Positions 3,980 through 6,078 of a DNA stretch of 6,078 nucleotides are shown here, in pieces. The stretch comes from Synechococcales cyanobacterium PMM_0085 (lineage in GTDB: Bacteria > Cyanobacteriota > Cyanobacteriia > Elainellales > Elainellaceae). The position numbers were made by a program, and so were the translations under genes. The notes under the pieces are model-generated. The model had not been told where the DNA came from. It saw only the letters and a program-made list of their open reading frames with translations, and ran no database searches. The first letter of the stretch is position 1; each line of letters begins with the position of its first letter. The DNA lies in NCBI GenBank assembly GCA_949127705.1, contig CASBQJ010000283.1, positions 1-6,078 of the forward strand. Direction: 5' to 3'.

Positions 3980-5905
3980 GCCATTCAACCTCAAGACTTG
4001 CAGTTGTTAGGAGAGCGCTTGCAGCGGGGACTACGAGATGCCAGCGCTCAGCCCATGGCTGTGCAGGTTCGCTGTGGCGTCAAGCAGGGCACTCTGCTGA
4101 TTTTGGCGCAGCATCTACCCGATAGTGTGCTAAACCCGCGCCAGATTGTGAGCACCTTGGAGCAGGTGTTTCGGCGATCGCAGGCTGAAATGAACTTGGG
4201 GGAGCGGCCTGTACGGCTTTACCTGCGCATCGTTGGGCAAGAGAAACCCTACGCCGCCTATGGGTTGACGGCTCAACCTATCGCTCTAGATACGGTTGCA
4301 TCGCCTAGTGAAGCGCTCAAAAATGGTTTAACCGTCGATTCTGCGGCTAGGGTCGAGACAGGTTTGCCTGAAGAGGATGAGTCTGGCGCTGCTGACTCTG
4401 TGGCTGGTGATGCTACGGCTAGCGGTGAGATACGCGCCATGACTTGGCTGGAAACGCATAATGGCGATCGCCCCGACTCGGTTACAGTTCCGGTTAAGGC
4501 GGTGGCGGCAGAGGCGGTGGCGGCAGAGACCGTGGCGGCAAAGACAGAGACCAATGGCCTACGTCGGATAGGAGCCGCCATCGAATCTGGGTTATTTTGG
4601 CTAACGCAGCCGGTTGTTTTGATCAGTACAGGGGTGGCATTGGTGGCCTTTTGTGGCACGCTGTATGGGCTAACGCGGCCTTGCGTGTTGGGGTTTTGTG
4701 AACCGCTGCAAACGGCGCAACAGTTAGGAGAAACGGCGCAGTTGGCGGTACAAACGGCGCAGTCGCCTCAAGATGTGGTAGACGCTTATGGCAAATTGGT
4801 TGAAGCAAATTACTTGCTCGACCGGATTCCATCTTGGTCGGGGTATCATGCGGCAGCGATGAATTTGATGCAAACCCATGAGCAGGAAGCAGCGGTGTTG
4901 GTGCAGGTGGTGATGGCACAAGATGTGGCCATGCAAGCGGCCATCAAAAGCCAGAAGCCGCCGCACCCGTTGCCAACTTGGCAAGAAATCGAGCAGCTTT
5001 GGCAGCAGGCGATCGCCCATCTAGAACGGGTGTCTCCCGATAGCCCAGTGCATCAATTGAGCGATCGCAAACTGGTGGAATATCGAGCTAATCTGGCGGC
5101 AATTCAGCGGCGGATTGCGATCGAGAAACATGCCCAAGAGCAGGTTAATTTAGCCCGCAAAACGGCACAGGTCGCAGAAGCGCGCAACGGCATTGCCCTT
5201 TCCCTGCCCACCTGGCAACTGACTCAGAGCACCTGGAAAACAGCGATGGATTTGCTGCGGCAGGTGCCCCAAACCACCATGCCCTATGCTGAAGCGCAAC
5301 AGCTCTTAGCGCTTTACCAGCCGCGTTTATTGGCTAGCCGCAGCCACTTGCAACAAGAACAGCAGGCCAGCTCTACCTACAACCAAGCCTTAGCACTGGC
5401 CTCACAGGCGCAGCGTTCAGAAGCCTTGGATCAATGGTCTCAGGCGGTCAACCAATGGCAAGAAGCCCTGCGCTATGCTCAGCAGGTGCCCCAAAATACA
5501 TCACAATCGACCCAGGCACAGACGCTGGTGACGGCCTATAAAGCGGCTCTGGTGACGGCTCAAGATCGGCTGAAACTGGCGGTATCTAACCAGACGGCTC
5601 AAAGTGCGTTGGAGCGAACCTGTGCTGGGACGCCCCGAGTTTGCACCTACGGCAGAATGGGCAATGTGATGCAGGTGCGGATTACGCCGAGCTATGACCA
5701 GGCATTGCAGCAAGCGGCGGCGGCGACTCAAGCAAAAGGGGAGTATGACGCCCAAGCGGCGATGATGCTAAATTTTAGCCCTTTGTTGCAGGCGATCGCC
5801 GTTGCCGGAGAAGAGTCTCAGCTGCCAATTCAGCTGTTTAACGCGAACGGGTCTTTGTTTGGCACCTATGACCCTCGGCTAAATGGGTTTGTGAACCAAG
5901 AATAA
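3947..5905 (+). CDS. Single-pass membrane protein of unknown function with repeat-bearing extracytoplasmic region
   Basis: I do not recognise a named gene. The 652-residue product has an N-terminal globular region (about 13-112, with LGERLQRGLRD, VRCGVKQGTLLILAQH and RPVRLYLRIVGQEKPYAAYG). A low-complexity acidic/Ala linker follows (113-205, with a VAAE(A/T) repeat). One membrane span lies at about 217-242, followed by a Cys pair in RPCVLGFCEP. A long Gln/Ala-rich helical region (250-545) carries three or four units of the form W..A...L..VP...Y..A..L...Y...L. A C-terminal region (about 556-652) has another Cys pair and NANGSLFGTYDPRLNGF. By topology the N-terminus is probably cytoplasmic and the rest periplasmic or luminal. 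ATG 3947 is preferred because GAG lies 7 bases upstream; TTG 3935 or ATGs 3959 and 3971 are possible. It diverges from the response regulator, which may control it (inference). Confidence 0.85.
   Translation: MNPAMNPAMNPAIQPQDLQLLGERLQRGLRDASAQPMAVQVRCGVKQGTLLILAQHLPDSVLNPRQIVSTLEQVFRRSQAEMNLGERPVRLYLRIVGQEKPYAAYGLTAQPIALDTVASPSEALKNGLTVDSAARVETGLPEEDESGAADSVAGDATASGEIRAMTWLETHNGDRPDSVTVPVKAVAAEAVAAETVAAKTETNGLRRIGAAIESGLFWLTQPVVLISTGVALVAFCGTLYGLTRPCVLGFCEPLQTAQQLGETAQLAVQTAQSPQDVVDAYGKLVEANYLLDRIPSWSGYHAAAMNLMQTHEQEAAVLVQVVMAQDVAMQAAIKSQKPPHPLPTWQEIEQLWQQAIAHLERVSPDSPVHQLSDRKLVEYRANLAAIQRRIAIEKHAQEQVNLARKTAQVAEARNGIALSLPTWQLTQSTWKTAMDLLRQVPQTTMPYAEAQQLLALYQPRLLASRSHLQQEQQASSTYNQALALASQAQRSEALDQWSQAVNQWQEALRYAQQVPQNTSQSTQAQTLVTAYKAALVTAQDRLKLAVSNQTAQSALERTCAGTPRVCTYGRMGNVMQVRITPSYDQALQQAAAATQAKGEYDAQAAMMLNFSPLLQAIAVAGEESQLPIQLFNANGSLFGTYDPRLNGFVNQE
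4498..4542 (+). repeat. 15-bp tandem repeat in the linker coding sequence
   Basis: The unit GGCGGTGGCGGCAGA is present twice exactly (4498-4512, 4513-4527), followed by a degenerate third copy (4528-4542). In frame it encodes repeated A-V-A-A-E/K steps within the flexible linker just before the membrane span of the 652-residue protein, so unit gain or loss would alter linker length without shifting the frame. Confidence 0.8.
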
Positions 5906-5944
5906 TGCCAATTCGATTCCTATTGGTGGCAAATGTTGCGGTCA

Positions 5945-5968
5945 AGGCATGACAGTGCCATGCCCCTA
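5945..5968. repeat. Palindromic repeat copy 2, downstream of the large membrane-protein gene
   Basis: GGCATG (5946-5951) and CATGCC (5959-5964) form a 6-bp stem with a 7-base loop, followed by CCTA. The reverse complement of 5946-5968 matches 3130-3152 with a single difference in the loop, so this copy is inverted relative to copy 1. It lies 40 bp after the stop of the 652-residue protein gene. Just before it, TGCCA (5906-5910) can pair with TGGCA (5927-5931). The two hairpins together may help end transcription, but no T tract is present. Confidence 0.75.
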
Positions 5969-6078
5969 GTCAATCCTGCTATTAACCTACCGTGATCATG
6001 AATTAGAGGCTAAGTTAGTCAGTCTACGATCGCATGTTGCTTTAACCGCGACTACGCTCCAGCAGAACCATCATCAGC

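Noticed and set aside
4273..5755. Antisense frames of 84-128 codons opposite the 652-residue protein gene
   Set aside because: They arise from the Gln/Ala-rich sense coding. The products are Ser/Ala/Thr- or Arg/His/Leu-rich, with no motif and no ribosome binding site.
6042..6077. Possible minus-strand gene end, reading LMMVLLERSRG and a TAA stop at 6044-6042
   Set aside because: Only 11 codons are visible before the window edge. This is plausible as a C-terminus but too short to support.

Overview
The window is chromosomal DNA from a cyanobacterium. Three things show this. There is a complete petG gene, which encodes a cytochrome b6f subunit found only in oxygenic phototrophs and plastids. 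Next to it is a gene that looks like cytochrome cM, a cyanobacterial cytochrome. The 8-bp palindrome GCGATCGC (HIP1, typical of cyanobacteria) occurs 11 times by my count in 6.1 kb. I cannot name the genus.

Layout. 1-481: the 3' part of rsmD, a 16S rRNA guanine-N2 methyltransferase, on the plus strand and cut by the window edge. 510-684: petG on the minus strand, convergent with rsmD and ended by a clear Rho-independent terminator. 685-888: a divergent regulatory region between petG and the cytochrome gene, holding an 11-bp inverted repeat around a G/C hairpin. 889-1305: the membrane-anchored c-type cytochrome. 1306-1712: a gene-poor stretch with a small remnant of a hydrophobic membrane-protein frame and several short hairpins. 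1713-3104: a probably exported pentapeptide-repeat protein with an unrecognised N-terminal region. 3160-3870, minus strand: an OmpR/PhoB-type response regulator with no histidine kinase beside it in the window. 3947-5905: a 652-residue single-pass membrane protein with a cytoplasmic domain and a large repeat-bearing extracytoplasmic part, divergent from the regulator. 5906-6078: mostly non-coding, with the second copy of a palindromic repeat.

Working together. petG and cytM both belong to photosynthetic or respiratory electron transport and share one intergenic region, so joint control is possible. rsmD is a housekeeping neighbour. The response regulator and the large membrane protein start 76 bp apart on opposite strands, so the regulator may control the membrane protein, itself or both; this is inference from layout only. 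Two near-identical palindromes (22 of 23 bases), in opposite orientation, flank the regulator/membrane-protein pair. One lies in the convergent gap after the pentapeptide gene and the other just beyond the membrane-protein gene.

I do not see a defence system, mobile-element gene, CRISPR array, tRNA or rRNA. The least understood and most interesting parts are the 652-residue protein (new-looking architecture, a repeated start region and W/A/L/VP repeats), the exported pentapeptide protein with its interrupted helix, and the palindromic element pair.
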